A stretch of DNA of 5,946 nt from an uncultured Collinsella sp. (GCA_905211615.1 CAJMBB010000119.1:1-5946); one strand, 5' to 3'; positions 1-5,831 are shown, counted from the stretch's first letter. Translations and numbers: made by a program. Notes: generated by a model not told the origin, from the letters alone.

Positions 1-1613
1 GCGAGCACGCCGGTAGTCTTGGCTTTCGTGGTTGAAGCCGCAACGGCCTTGGTCGGCTTTGAGCCCTCAGGCTTGGGGTTCTGCTTGGACTCCGCGGGCT
101 TGCTTTCTGCGGGCTTGGTCTCGTCGGGCTTGGGGTCTTCCGGCTTGGCTACCTCGGGAGGTGCGATGGTCGTACTTTTGGCGACTGCTTTGATATAGAG
201 GGAGTCGACCGTGGCGTCGCCCGTGCCGATGGCTTGGCCTGCCTCGTAGATGCCGTCACGGAGCTTGCGATAGTCAATGACCTTGCCGCCTTCGGGCGTC
301 TGGATGGCGGCGTTCTCAATCTTGATGGTGCCGATTGTCTTGCCGTCAGCGCTCATGGCACGGGCAAAGATTGCCGCTGTATCTCCTTCGGCCGTTACCT
401 TGCTGCGGATGATCGAGATGACTGCGGGTGTGACGCCCTCGCTGGTCTGGGCGATGATGCCGATGTTCTCGCCTTGGGGTTCGCGCCTCGTCTCGCCATC
501 TTGGTTTTCGCTGTAGGGGATGGGGCCGTCGCCGTTCTCGACATAGCGGGCTATGGCCTTGACAACGGAGTCGCTGATGTAGATGTGGCCGCCCTTCTCG
601 TTGGGTCGATCGTTTCTGGTGGAGAATGCAGCCGAAACCTCGCCTTCCGCAAACGCGTCCACGGTGGAGCCGTTCTTGACGACGATGTCGTCCTGGTAGG
701 TGAAGAGGGCGTTGGCGCCACCGTATCTGCCTTTACTTGCACGGACCGTCACGTTTGCATGATCGAGGGTGATGCCCTTGTGGGCATAGACGCCATATTC
801 AACACCGTTTACGTTGAGGGAGGCGTTTGTGGCTGCGAGGCTGCCCTTGGCCTCGACGGCAGCGTCTTTCTCGGAGCTTGCCTTGACCTGGCTGCCGTCC
901 GAGATGTTGATATTGCCGCCGCTCCAAAGGGCCTCACCATCGGCTGAGCTTGCCTCGACCGTCCCGCCACCCTTGATGGTGAGGTTCTTGTCGGCTCCAA
1001 TACCCTTGTCCTTGGTAGCCCTGGCGGTGACGGCTCCGCTGTCGTCAATCGTGATATTGCCGTTTGCCCTGATGCCACCCGATGCACCCGTGGCGTTGAC
1101 GGATCCGGCTCCGTCGATGTTGATATTACCCGTGGAGAGGATAGCGTCCTCAGTAGATGTCACGCTGAGCGTGCCGCCCTCGTCGCCTTGGATATTGAGC
1201 TCGGCATTCTCGTTAGTGCCATGAGAAACGTTGATGCTTTCGATCCATTCGGCAGTAACGATGTTGGTTCCCGAGTAATTCACGTTGAGCTTGCCTGCGG
1301 CCTGGATCTCGCCGCCGTTATAGTTGTTGAGCTTCAAGTCGTCGGCGCCGTCCCACGACCAGGTACCGGCCTCGTCGCTCGCCGCGGTGTTGTACTTGTT
1401 GCCGCCGACCTTGACCCATTCCGCTGCGAGCGAGACGCTCGGCATGAGCAGCGAGCTCACCGTGAGCGCGCACACGGCGCCCGCAACGATGCGGCGCGTC
1501 ACGCGGCGCCAGCTGCCGTGCGCGAGTCCTATGCGACGGCGAACGTCGGGTTCGGCAACATGGGTTCCGGCGGTAGTGTTATTGCGTTTGGGGGTCGTGA
1601 ACAAGGCTGCCAT
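1..1613 (-). CDS. Secreted beta-helix surface protein, copy A (C-terminus cut by window edge)
   Basis: The minus-strand frame is open from the ATG at 1613 to the window edge: 537 complete codons plus two bases (GC, necessarily Ala). The start is chosen by a GGGAG Shine-Dalgarno six bases upstream and by the identical start context in copy B. Residues 1-40 are a long Arg-rich n-region (DVRRR, WRRVTRR), 41-60 a hydrophobic core, and signal-peptidase cleavage is likely near SLAA at 61-64. A WSWDGADDLKLNNYNGG module (85-101) is followed by about six stacked coils of 22-24 residues (159-280; pattern GNINI..G.VNA....GI.A), typical of right-handed parallel beta-helices and resembling DUF4353-type carbohydrate-binding proteins. 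Residues 485-522 form a Pro/Lys/Glu/Ser stalk with a KPAES repeat. The last readable residues, VLA, align with KLAATGD of copy B, so an LAxTG sorting signal probably lies just outside. Role inferred: wall-anchored surface or glycan-binding protein. Ligand unknown. Confidence 0.88.
   Translation of the reverse strand, partial: MAALFTTPKRNNTTAGTHVAEPDVRRRIGLAHGSWRRVTRRIVAGAVCALTVSSLLMPSVSLAAEWVKVGGNKYNTAASDEAGTWSWDGADDLKLNNYNGGEIQAAGKLNVNYSGTNIVTAEWIESINVSHGTNENAELNIQGDEGGTLSVTSTEDAILSTGNINIDGAGSVNATGASGGIRANGNITIDDSGAVTARATKDKGIGADKNLTIKGGGTVEASSADGEALWSGGNINISDGSQVKASSEKDAAVEAKGSLAATNASLNVNGVEYGVYAHKGITLDHANVTVRASKGRYGGANALFTYQDDIVVKNGSTVDAFAEGEVSAAFSTRNDRPNEKGGHIYISDSVVKAIARYVENGDGPIPYSENQDGETRREPQGENIGIIAQTSEGVTPAVISIIRSKVTAEGDTAAIFARAMSADGKTIGTIKIENAAIQTPEGGKVIDYRKLRDGIYEAGQAIGTGDATVDSLYIKAVAKSTTIAPPEVAKPEDPKPDETKPAESKPAESKQNPKPEGSKPTKAVAASTTKAKTTGVL
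774..1139 (-). repeat. Beta-helix coil repeats in copy A (about six coils)
   Basis: Residues 159-280 of copy A read as consecutive coils of 22-24 residues. Each has a short strand (GNINI, GNITI, KNLTI, GNINI, GSLAA, GITLD), a G-rich turn, a V-x-A strand and a GI.A or similar closing turn. The array has one coil fewer than copy B. Degenerate protein-level repeats such as these are the usual signature of a parallel beta-helix. Confidence 0.65.
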
Positions 1614-1703
1614 GGTTGCTCCCGTTCTCATAGGGCCTATACGACTAGATTCAGCGTATCTGCTGGATGTTGCCGGCGGTAGTGCCGTTTGGAGGGCAAA
1701 ATG
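1614..1703 (-). promoter_or_regulatory. Leader and candidate promoter of copy A
   Basis: On the minus strand, GGGAG lies six bases before the ATG. An 11-base palindrome, ATAGGCCCTAT (1630-1640), sits in the presumed 5' UTR. TACGCT (1653-1658) fits a TANNNT -10 box and would give an untranslated leader of roughly 33 bases. No good -35 box is seen at the usual distance. A 32-base block at 1672-1703 is identical to 3728-3759 ahead of copy B and holds a CGG-N5-CCG half-site pair (1677-1687). Such conservation outside coding sequence suggests a promoter or regulator site. The exact elements are inference. Confidence 0.45.
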
Positions 1704-1751
1704 GCCAAAATGGGGGAGAAATAGGCCGCACGCCGGCGCAGGGACCGGCGC

Positions 1752-1792
1752 TAAAAGAAAAGCGCGGGGCCGCATGGCGACTCCGCGCTTTA
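1752..1792 (-). terminator. Rho-independent terminator after copy B (duplicated permease terminator)
   Basis: A 9-bp perfect stem AAAGCGCGG / CCGCGCTTT (1759-1767 with 1783-1791) is followed, on the minus strand, by the U-rich tail TTTTCTTTTA. It is a diverged copy of the terminator at 3810-3850. It lies downstream of copy B and just upstream of the copy A leader, so it should end copy B transcription and insulate copy A. Confidence 0.8.
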
Positions 1793-1817
1793 TTGTTCAG
1801 CTTTTGCAGCCTTGCCC

Positions 1818-1862
1818 TTACGCTACGAAGAAGTAGACGAGGAAGGCAAGGGCCGCGATCCA
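1818..1862 (-). pseudogene. Fossil 3' end of the NCS2/AzgA permease gene
   Basis: On the minus strand these bases read WIAALAFLVYFFVA followed by TAA, exactly the last 14 residues of the permease encoded at 3877-5187. Bases 1818-1863 differ from 3877-3922 at only three of 46 positions, all silent (TAA versus TAG and two synonymous changes). Similarity stops abruptly upstream, where the next codon is GGG instead of the ATG of the intact gene. There is no start codon or ribosome site, so this is not a gene but the duplicated tail of one. It marks the left end of the second unit of a tandem duplication. Confidence 0.92.
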
Positions 1863-1884
1863 CCCGTCCCGTGCGAAAAAGTGT

Positions 1885-3669
1885 TTACGGGCGCTTGCGG
1901 CTCACCACGGCGCCCGCGGCGATGGCGGCTGTTCCTGCAAGGGCGGCTGCCACGATGGCTGCGCTCGAGGCGTCGCCGGTTGCTGCGAGTTTGCCGGTGA
2001 TCTTGGCTCCCGTGGCTGCAACTGCAACGGTCTTGGTCGTCTTCGTGCCCTCGGACTTGGAACCCTCGGGCTTGGTCTCGCCGGGCTTCTCCTCGGGTTT
2101 GATCTCCTCGGGAGGCGCGATGACCGTGCTCTTGGCGACAGCTTCGTCGTAGGGGGAGTCGACCGTGGCGTCGCCCGTGCCGATGGTTTGACCCGCCTCG
2201 TAGGAGATGCTGGAGCCGTACTCTTCTTCGTAGCGATAGTTAATGATCTTGCCGCCTGCGGGCGCCTGGATGGGAGCGCCTTCGATCTTGATGGTGCCGA
2301 TCGCCTTGCCATCTTCGCTTATGGCAAGAGCGAAGATTGCCGCCGTGTCTCCCTCAGCCGTGAGCTTGCTGCGGACGATCGAGATACTCGCGGGCGTGAT
2401 GCCCTCGTAGGTCTGGGCGAAGATACCGATGTTCAGACCCCTAGGCTCAGGGATGACCGCGCCGCTTTGGTCGTTGCTGTAGTGATCGGGGCCATCGCCA
2501 CCGGTCTCGACATAGCGGGCTATAGCCTTAACAACGGAGTCGCTGATGTAGATGTGGCCGCCAGCGACGTTTGGCTGGTGGTTTCTGGTAGAGATTGCAA
2601 CCGAGAATTTGCCTTCCGCGAACGCGTCCACGATGGAACCATTCTTGATGACGATGTCATCCCCGTCAGTGATGAGGGCGATGGCCTGGCCGCCGCTCGC
2701 GCTTGTACGGACCGTCACGGTCGCGTGATCGAGCGTAACGCCCTTGTAGGCATAGACACCATATTCAACACCGCTTGCGTCAAGGGAGGCGTTCGTGACC
2801 GCGAGACTGCCCTCAGTGTCGACGGCAAGATCTCCCTCGGAGTTCGCCTTGACCTGGCTGCCGCCTGAGATGTTGATGCCGTCTTCAGCCCAAATCGCCG
2901 CTTCTTCTATCGAGCTTGCTTCTACCTTGCCACCGCCTTTGATGGTCAGGTCACTGCCTGCGGCGATGCCGTAGCCTTCGCCTCCTTTAGCGATCACTGT
3001 GCCAGAGGAATCGATGGTGGTCTTGCCCTTGGATTGGATACCTTCGGTATCGCCCGTTGCATTCACGGTGCCCGAGCCCGTGATAGAGAGGTCGCCCTTT
3101 GCCTCAATTCCGTCGGCAGTAGTACTTGTGGTGTTCACGGTGCCTGGGCCAGAAATGGAGAGGTCGCCTGTGGATTTAATTGCATCGGTCTCGGCTGTCA
3201 CATTGAGCTCATCCGTGCTATTCGAGCTCGTTATGTTCAACTCCGCTTTCTGGTTAGTGCCATCCTGCGCTTTGATGGCGGCTCCGGTGTAATCGGGCTC
3301 GGTTTTCACGGTGTTCTTGCCCTCGTACGCAATGTTGAGCTTGCCTGCAGCATTGATCGCACCGCCGTCATAGCCGTTGAGCTTCATATCGTCGGCGCCG
3401 TCCCATGACCAGGTGCCAGCCTCGTCACCCGCCGCGGTGCCAGCGTCATACCGGCTGCCGCCGACGTCCACCCACTCGGCCGCGAGCGAGACACTCGGCA
3501 TGAGCAACGAGCTCACCGTGAGCGCGCAGGTCAGACCACAGACGATGCGGCGCGTCACGCGACGCCAGCTTCCGTGTGCGAGCAGCGTGCGACGGCGCAC
3601 GTCGGGCTCGACAAAATGGGCTCCAGAGGTTTTGTCATTGCGCTTGGGGGTCGTGAACAAGGCGGCCAT
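1885..3669 (-). CDS. Secreted beta-helix surface protein with LAxTG sorting signal, copy B
   Basis: This is a complete 594-residue protein. The ATG at 3669 is preferred over in-frame codons further upstream because GGGAG sits five bases before it, the homology with copy A begins there, and the upstream bases are the conserved leader. Residues 1-40 are a long basic n-region, 41-60 hydrophobic, with cleavage likely near SLAA (61-64). A WSWDGADDMKLNGYDGG module (87-103) precedes about seven stacked coils at 165-310 (GDLSI..GTVN....GI.AK), then a longer conserved region containing GGHIYISDSVVKAIARYVE (370-388). A Glu/Lys/Pro stalk (519-545) leads to LAATGD (561-566), a hydrophobic Ala-rich segment (567-589) and terminal RKRP: a classic sorting signal of the LAxTG kind used by actinobacterial class E sortases. 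The coils resemble DUF4353-like carbohydrate-binding beta-helices. Wall anchoring is well supported; the ligand and role are inference. No sortase gene is in the window. Confidence 0.92.
   Translation of the reverse strand: MAALFTTPKRNDKTSGAHFVEPDVRRRTLLAHGSWRRVTRRIVCGLTCALTVSSLLMPSVSLAAEWVDVGGSRYDAGTAAGDEAGTWSWDGADDMKLNGYDGGAINAAGKLNIAYEGKNTVKTEPDYTGAAIKAQDGTNQKAELNITSSNSTDELNVTAETDAIKSTGDLSISGPGTVNTTSTTADGIEAKGDLSITGSGTVNATGDTEGIQSKGKTTIDSSGTVIAKGGEGYGIAAGSDLTIKGGGKVEASSIEEAAIWAEDGINISGGSQVKANSEGDLAVDTEGSLAVTNASLDASGVEYGVYAYKGVTLDHATVTVRTSASGGQAIALITDGDDIVIKNGSIVDAFAEGKFSVAISTRNHQPNVAGGHIYISDSVVKAIARYVETGGDGPDHYSNDQSGAVIPEPRGLNIGIFAQTYEGITPASISIVRSKLTAEGDTAAIFALAISEDGKAIGTIKIEGAPIQAPAGGKIINYRYEEEYGSSISYEAGQTIGTGDATVDSPYDEAVAKSTVIAPPEEIKPEEKPGETKPEGSKSEGTKTTKTVAVAATGAKITGKLAATGDASSAAIVAAALAGTAAIAAGAVVSRKRP
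2740..3177 (-). repeat. Beta-helix coil repeats in copy B (about seven coils)
   Basis: Residues 165-310 are consecutive coils of about 22-24 residues. The two most alike adjacent coils are residues 168-191 and 192-214 (GDLSISGPGTVN..., GDLSITGSGTVN...), encoded at 3028-3168, and look like a recent internal tandem duplication. Copy A has only one coil at that place. Confidence 0.7.
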
Positions 3670-3759
3670 GGTTACTCCCATCCTCATAGGGCCTATGCGA
3701 TTACGCCCAGCATATCTGCAGGATGTAGCCGGCGGTAGTGCCGTTTGGAGGGCAAAATG
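3670..3759 (-). promoter_or_regulatory. Leader and candidate promoter of copy B
   Basis: On the minus strand, GGGAG precedes the ATG by five bases. A 13-base palindrome, CATAGGCCCTATG (3685-3697), lies in the presumed 5' UTR. TATGCT (3709-3714) is a TANNNT-type -10 candidate without a recognisable -35. Bases 3728-3759 are identical to 1672-1703 ahead of copy A and include a CGG-N5-CCG pair (3733-3743). The same layout in both units supports shared regulation of the two surface genes. Confidence 0.45.
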
Positions 3760-3809
3760 TCCAAAACTTGGGAAGCAATACATCGCGCGTCCGTGCGTAG
3801 CCTGGCTTT

Positions 3810-3850
3810 AAAAGAAAAGCGCGGAGCCGCTCGATGCGACTCCGCGCTTT
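3810..3850 (-). terminator. Rho-independent terminator of the permease gene
   Basis: An 11-bp perfect stem (3816-3826 with 3840-3850; AAAGCGCGGAG / CTCCGCGCTTT) with a 13-base loop is followed on the minus strand by TTTTCTTTT. It begins 26 bases after the permease stop codon, so it ends that transcript and separates it from copy B. Confidence 0.9.
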
Positions 3851-3876
3851 GGTGTTCTGCTTTGGCAGCTTTGCCG

Positions 3877-5187
3877 CTACGCTACGAAGAAGTAGACGAG
3901 GAAGGCGAGGGCTGCGATCCACATGAGCGGCTTGATCTTGGAAGCCTCGCCCTTAAAGAGCGCGACGACCACGTAGGCGATAAAGCCCAGACCGATGCCG
4001 GCAGAGATGGAGTAGGTGAAGGGCACGCCGGCGACAATCATGAACGCCGGGAAACCCTGCGACACGTCGGACCAGTCGATCTCGGAGGCCTCGCTCATCA
4101 TGAGGTAGCCGACGTAGACCAGGGCGCCGCAGGTGGCGGCGCTGGAAACGATGGTGACGATGGGGGAGAAGAACGCGGCGAGAATGAACAGCACGCCGGT
4201 GGTGACGGAGGTGAGGCCCGTGCGGCCACCGTCGGCAGCGCCGGAAGTGGACTCGACGAAGGTGGTGATGGAGGAGACACCCATGAAACCGCCCACAGCA
4301 GCGGCGGCGGAGTCGACGATCAGGATCTCCTTGATATTCTCGACGTTGCCGTCGTCGGTGAGGAACTCGCCCTGCTTGGCCACGGCCATCGCGGTGCCCA
4401 TGGTGTCGAAGAAGTCACTCATGAGCAGCGAGAACGAGATGACGAGGAGCGTGGGGTCGGTAAGGACCTTGACGATGGCGGGCACGCCGCCGGCGTCGGC
4501 GATGGGGCCACCGATGCTCGAGAAGTCGAGCGGTGCGATGAAGCCCTCGGGGGCGTGGGTGACGCCCAGCGGGATACCGGCGATAACGGCGACGATGATG
4601 CCGATGAGCAGCGAGCCCGGCACGTTGCGGGAAGCCAGGGCAACCGTCACGACGATGGAGATGATGCCGACGATAAAGGTGGGGGAGGAGATGTCGCCCA
4701 GGCCGACGAGCGTACCGGCGCCAGCGGTGATGATGCCGGCATCGCACAGGCCGATCATGGCGATAAACAGGCCCAGACCCACCGAGATAGCGTGACGCAG
4801 GACAACCGGGATGGCGTCCATGATGGCCTCGCGCAGGCCACAAAGCACGAGCAGCAAGATGACGACGCCCTCAAGGAAGATGACGCTCATGGCCACGTGC
4901 CAGTCACCGCCGCAGACGGTGGTGGTGATTCCGGCAATCATCGCGTTGACGCCTAAGCCCGACGCGCAGGCGAGCGGGCGGTTGGCGAAGATGCCCATGC
5001 AGATGGTCATGATGCCGGCGCCCAGGCAGGTGGCGCAGGCGAGCGCTCCCGCATCGATGCCAGCGCCCGAGAGCACCGCGGGGTTGACGGCAATGATGTA
5101 GGCCATCGCCAGGAATGTTGTCAGTCCAGCGCGGAGTTCGGTCCCGATTGTGGACTTGCGCTCACTGACGTGAAATAGTTCGTCCAT
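3877..5187 (-). CDS. NCS2 family purine (adenine/guanine/hypoxanthine) permease, AzgA/PbuG type
   Basis: This 436-residue, strongly hydrophobic integral membrane protein imports nucleobases, in known relatives by proton symport. It is of usual length for the AzgA branch of the nucleobase/ascorbate transporters and colinear with B. subtilis PbuG as I recall it. Landmarks are TTFLAMAYI..NP (23-36, first helix), SGLGVNAMIA (76-85, counterpart of PGMGLNAFFA), MSDFFDTMGTAMAVAKQ (256-272) and SSITTFVESTSGAADGGRTG (305-324), the half-helix regions that build the substrate site, then SPIVT and a C-terminal helix ending VYFFVA. The ATG at 5187 is chosen because AAGGG lies just upstream and MDELFHV matches the N-terminus of relatives. 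A GTG at 5244 in the same frame overlaps a -10-like box and is unlikely. The substrate among adenine, guanine and hypoxanthine cannot be fixed from sequence. The gene is single, transcribed away from the deformylase-like gene, with its own terminator. Confidence 0.93.
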   Translation of the reverse strand: MDELFHVSERKSTIGTELRAGLTTFLAMAYIIAVNPAVLSGAGIDAGALACATCLGAGIMTICMGIFANRPLACASGLGVNAMIAGITTTVCGGDWHVAMSVIFLEGVVILLLVLCGLREAIMDAIPVVLRHAISVGLGLFIAMIGLCDAGIITAGAGTLVGLGDISSPTFIVGIISIVVTVALASRNVPGSLLIGIIVAVIAGIPLGVTHAPEGFIAPLDFSSIGGPIADAGGVPAIVKVLTDPTLLVISFSLLMSDFFDTMGTAMAVAKQGEFLTDDGNVENIKEILIVDSAAAAVGGFMGVSSITTFVESTSGAADGGRTGLTSVTTGVLFILAAFFSPIVTIVSSAATCGALVYVGYLMMSEASEIDWSDVSQGFPAFMIVAGVPFTYSISAGIGLGFIAYVVVALFKGEASKIKPLMWIAALAFLVYFFVA

Positions 5188-5272
5188 GCATACCCTTTCC
5201 TTGTTCGGCCCCGAGTTTAGGCCGATTGACACGAACTCACTCACTATATCGCCTTTACAACCTTGCTGTTCC
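5188..5272 (-). promoter_or_regulatory. Candidate promoter and leader of the permease gene
   Basis: TATAGT (5243-5248, minus strand) is a good -10 match. At the usual distance upstream only a poor -35 is seen (GAACAG). The implied leader is about 50 bases and carries a small hairpin, CGGCC / GGCCG (5206-5210 with 5220-5224). I looked for the conserved loops of a purine riboswitch and did not find them. AAGGG ahead of the ATG is a modest ribosome site. Confidence 0.4.
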
Positions 5273-5314
5273 TCACATGTTGATGTTCGGCGCTTTGTAG
5301 CGGACGGGCGGTAT

Positions 5315-5376
5315 TTTTCGCATGAAAATGTGTGGGTACCGTATACTTAAGCAGTTACAACGACCCCTATGGAGGA
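5315..5376 (+). promoter_or_regulatory. Candidate promoter and ribosome site of the deformylase-like gene
   Basis: TATACT (5342-5347) is a close -10 match. The -35 is weak, the nearest candidates lying in the T-rich stretch around 5315-5323. GGAGGA (5371-5376) is a strong Shine-Dalgarno four bases before the ATG at 5381. This site decides the start: the in-frame ATG at 5369 overlaps the Shine-Dalgarno and has none of its own. Confidence 0.5.
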
Positions 5377-5380
5377 ACGT

Positions 5381-5800
5381 ATGATTAAAGAGCTCTGCCA
5401 CGACGAGGCTATTCTGTCCCAGCGTTGCGAGGTCGCGACCGTCGAGGACGAGTCGGTGGCACAGGACCTGATCGATACCATCAAGTCGCTCGACGATGCC
5501 GGCTGCCTTGCCGCCAACCAGATCGGCGTCACCAAGAAGGTCTGCGTCTATCTGGACGACGCCGGCGAGCCCCATGTGCTCTACAACCCCCGTCTGGTGT
5601 TTGGCCTGGGTGCCAGCAAGATGGAGGAGAGCTGCCTGACGCACGAGGAGGTCACCAAGTCCACGCGCTATATCAAGTGCAAGGTTGCCTTTGACCAGAT
5701 CGTCGACGGCAAGATGAAGGAGTGCCGCCGCGACTACGCGGGCTTTGAGGCACAGATGATCCAGCATATGATCGACCACTGTCTCGGCAAGTTGGTCTAA
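5381..5800 (+). CDS. Short peptide deformylase-like protein with Glu-to-Met change in HExxH
   Basis: This 139-residue protein is shorter than typical deformylases (about 150-190 residues) but close to the ~136-residue type I recall from clostridia. Peptide deformylase removes the formyl group from the N-terminal Met of new proteins, using a metal held by one Cys and two His. Motif I is AGCLAANQIG (40-49; family GxGLAAxQ, with the Gln kept and the glycines altered). Motif II is ESCLT (83-87; family EGCLS, Cys85 kept). Motif III is QHMIDH (128-133; family QHExDH, His129 and His133 kept). The general base Glu is Met130, codon ATG at 5768-5770. Metal binding should survive but normal catalysis is doubtful. 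It may be a non-catalytic paralogue, or an enzyme with changed chemistry. The family call is firm; the activity is inference. It stands alone, divergent from the permease. Confidence 0.88.
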   Translation: MIKELCHDEAILSQRCEVATVEDESVAQDLIDTIKSLDDAGCLAANQIGVTKKVCVYLDDAGEPHVLYNPRLVFGLGASKMEESCLTHEEVTKSTRYIKCKVAFDQIVDGKMKECRRDYAGFEAQMIQHMIDHCLGKLV

Positions 5801-5831
5801 GGGGACCAAAGCACCGCACTTTGACCCCTTA
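5798..5831 (+). terminator. Imperfect hairpin after the deformylase-like gene
   Basis: TAAGGGG (5798-5804, including the stop codon) pairs with CCCCTTA (5825-5831), and CAAAG (5807-5811) pairs with CTTTG (5819-5823), leaving a small internal loop and a 7-base loop. No T-run follows, so it is at best a weak or factor-assisted terminator. Confidence 0.45.

Larger units (their letters stand above)
1..1863 (-). repeat. Tandem duplication unit A (permease tail, terminator, leader, surface gene)
   Basis: Read on the minus strand, the unit starts with 15 codons of permease tail, then terminator, leader and surface-protein gene, in the same order as unit B (3922 down to 1885). Its right end at 1863 is sharp. 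Its left end lies outside the window, so further copies cannot be excluded. Confidence 0.85.
1885..3922 (-). repeat. Tandem duplication unit B
   Basis: This unit holds the intact permease 3' end (3877-3922), the terminator, the leader and copy B, colinear with unit A. Only a 21-base spacer (1864-1884) separates the copy B stop from the permease fossil of unit A. Because the permease reads intact through the unit B boundary, unit B is in the ancestral position beside the permease. Confidence 0.85.

Noticed and set aside
2188..2868. Open frames on the plus strand opposite copy A and copy B (also 234-947 and others)
   Set aside because: Similar shadow frames appear at the matching places in both copies because the two copies are homologous. 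They do not resemble known proteins, and the minus-strand genes have signal peptide, coils and sorting signal.
3549..3560. Twin-arginine (Tat) export signal in copies A and B
   Set aside because: TRRIVCG and TRRIVAG have paired arginines but lack the following Phe/Leu pattern, so ordinary Sec export is more likely.
1..3669. Insertion sequence or phage element as the cause of the duplication
   Set aside because: No transposase, terminal inverted repeats or target-site duplication is visible. The junction is explained by simple tandem duplication.
3670..3783. Upstream extension of copy B to a start at 3783
   Set aside because: The added 38 residues lie in the conserved leader with the promoter-like and palindromic elements. 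Copy A has no equivalent extension, and the ATG at 3669 has a good ribosome site.
3745..4956. Long open frame on the plus strand, opposite the permease gene
   Set aside because: Its product is rich in Asp, Gly, Glu and His, the usual mirror image of a GC-rich membrane-protein gene. No ribosome site or family resemblance is seen, and the permease on the other strand is unmistakable.
5188..5342. Purine riboswitch ahead of the permease
   Set aside because: Many purine permeases have one, so I looked, but the conserved three-way junction and loop sequences are absent.
5273..5809. Minus-strand open frame across the deformylase-like gene
   Set aside because: It is a mirror frame of a clear coding gene and runs through that gene's promoter. 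No ribosome site supports it.
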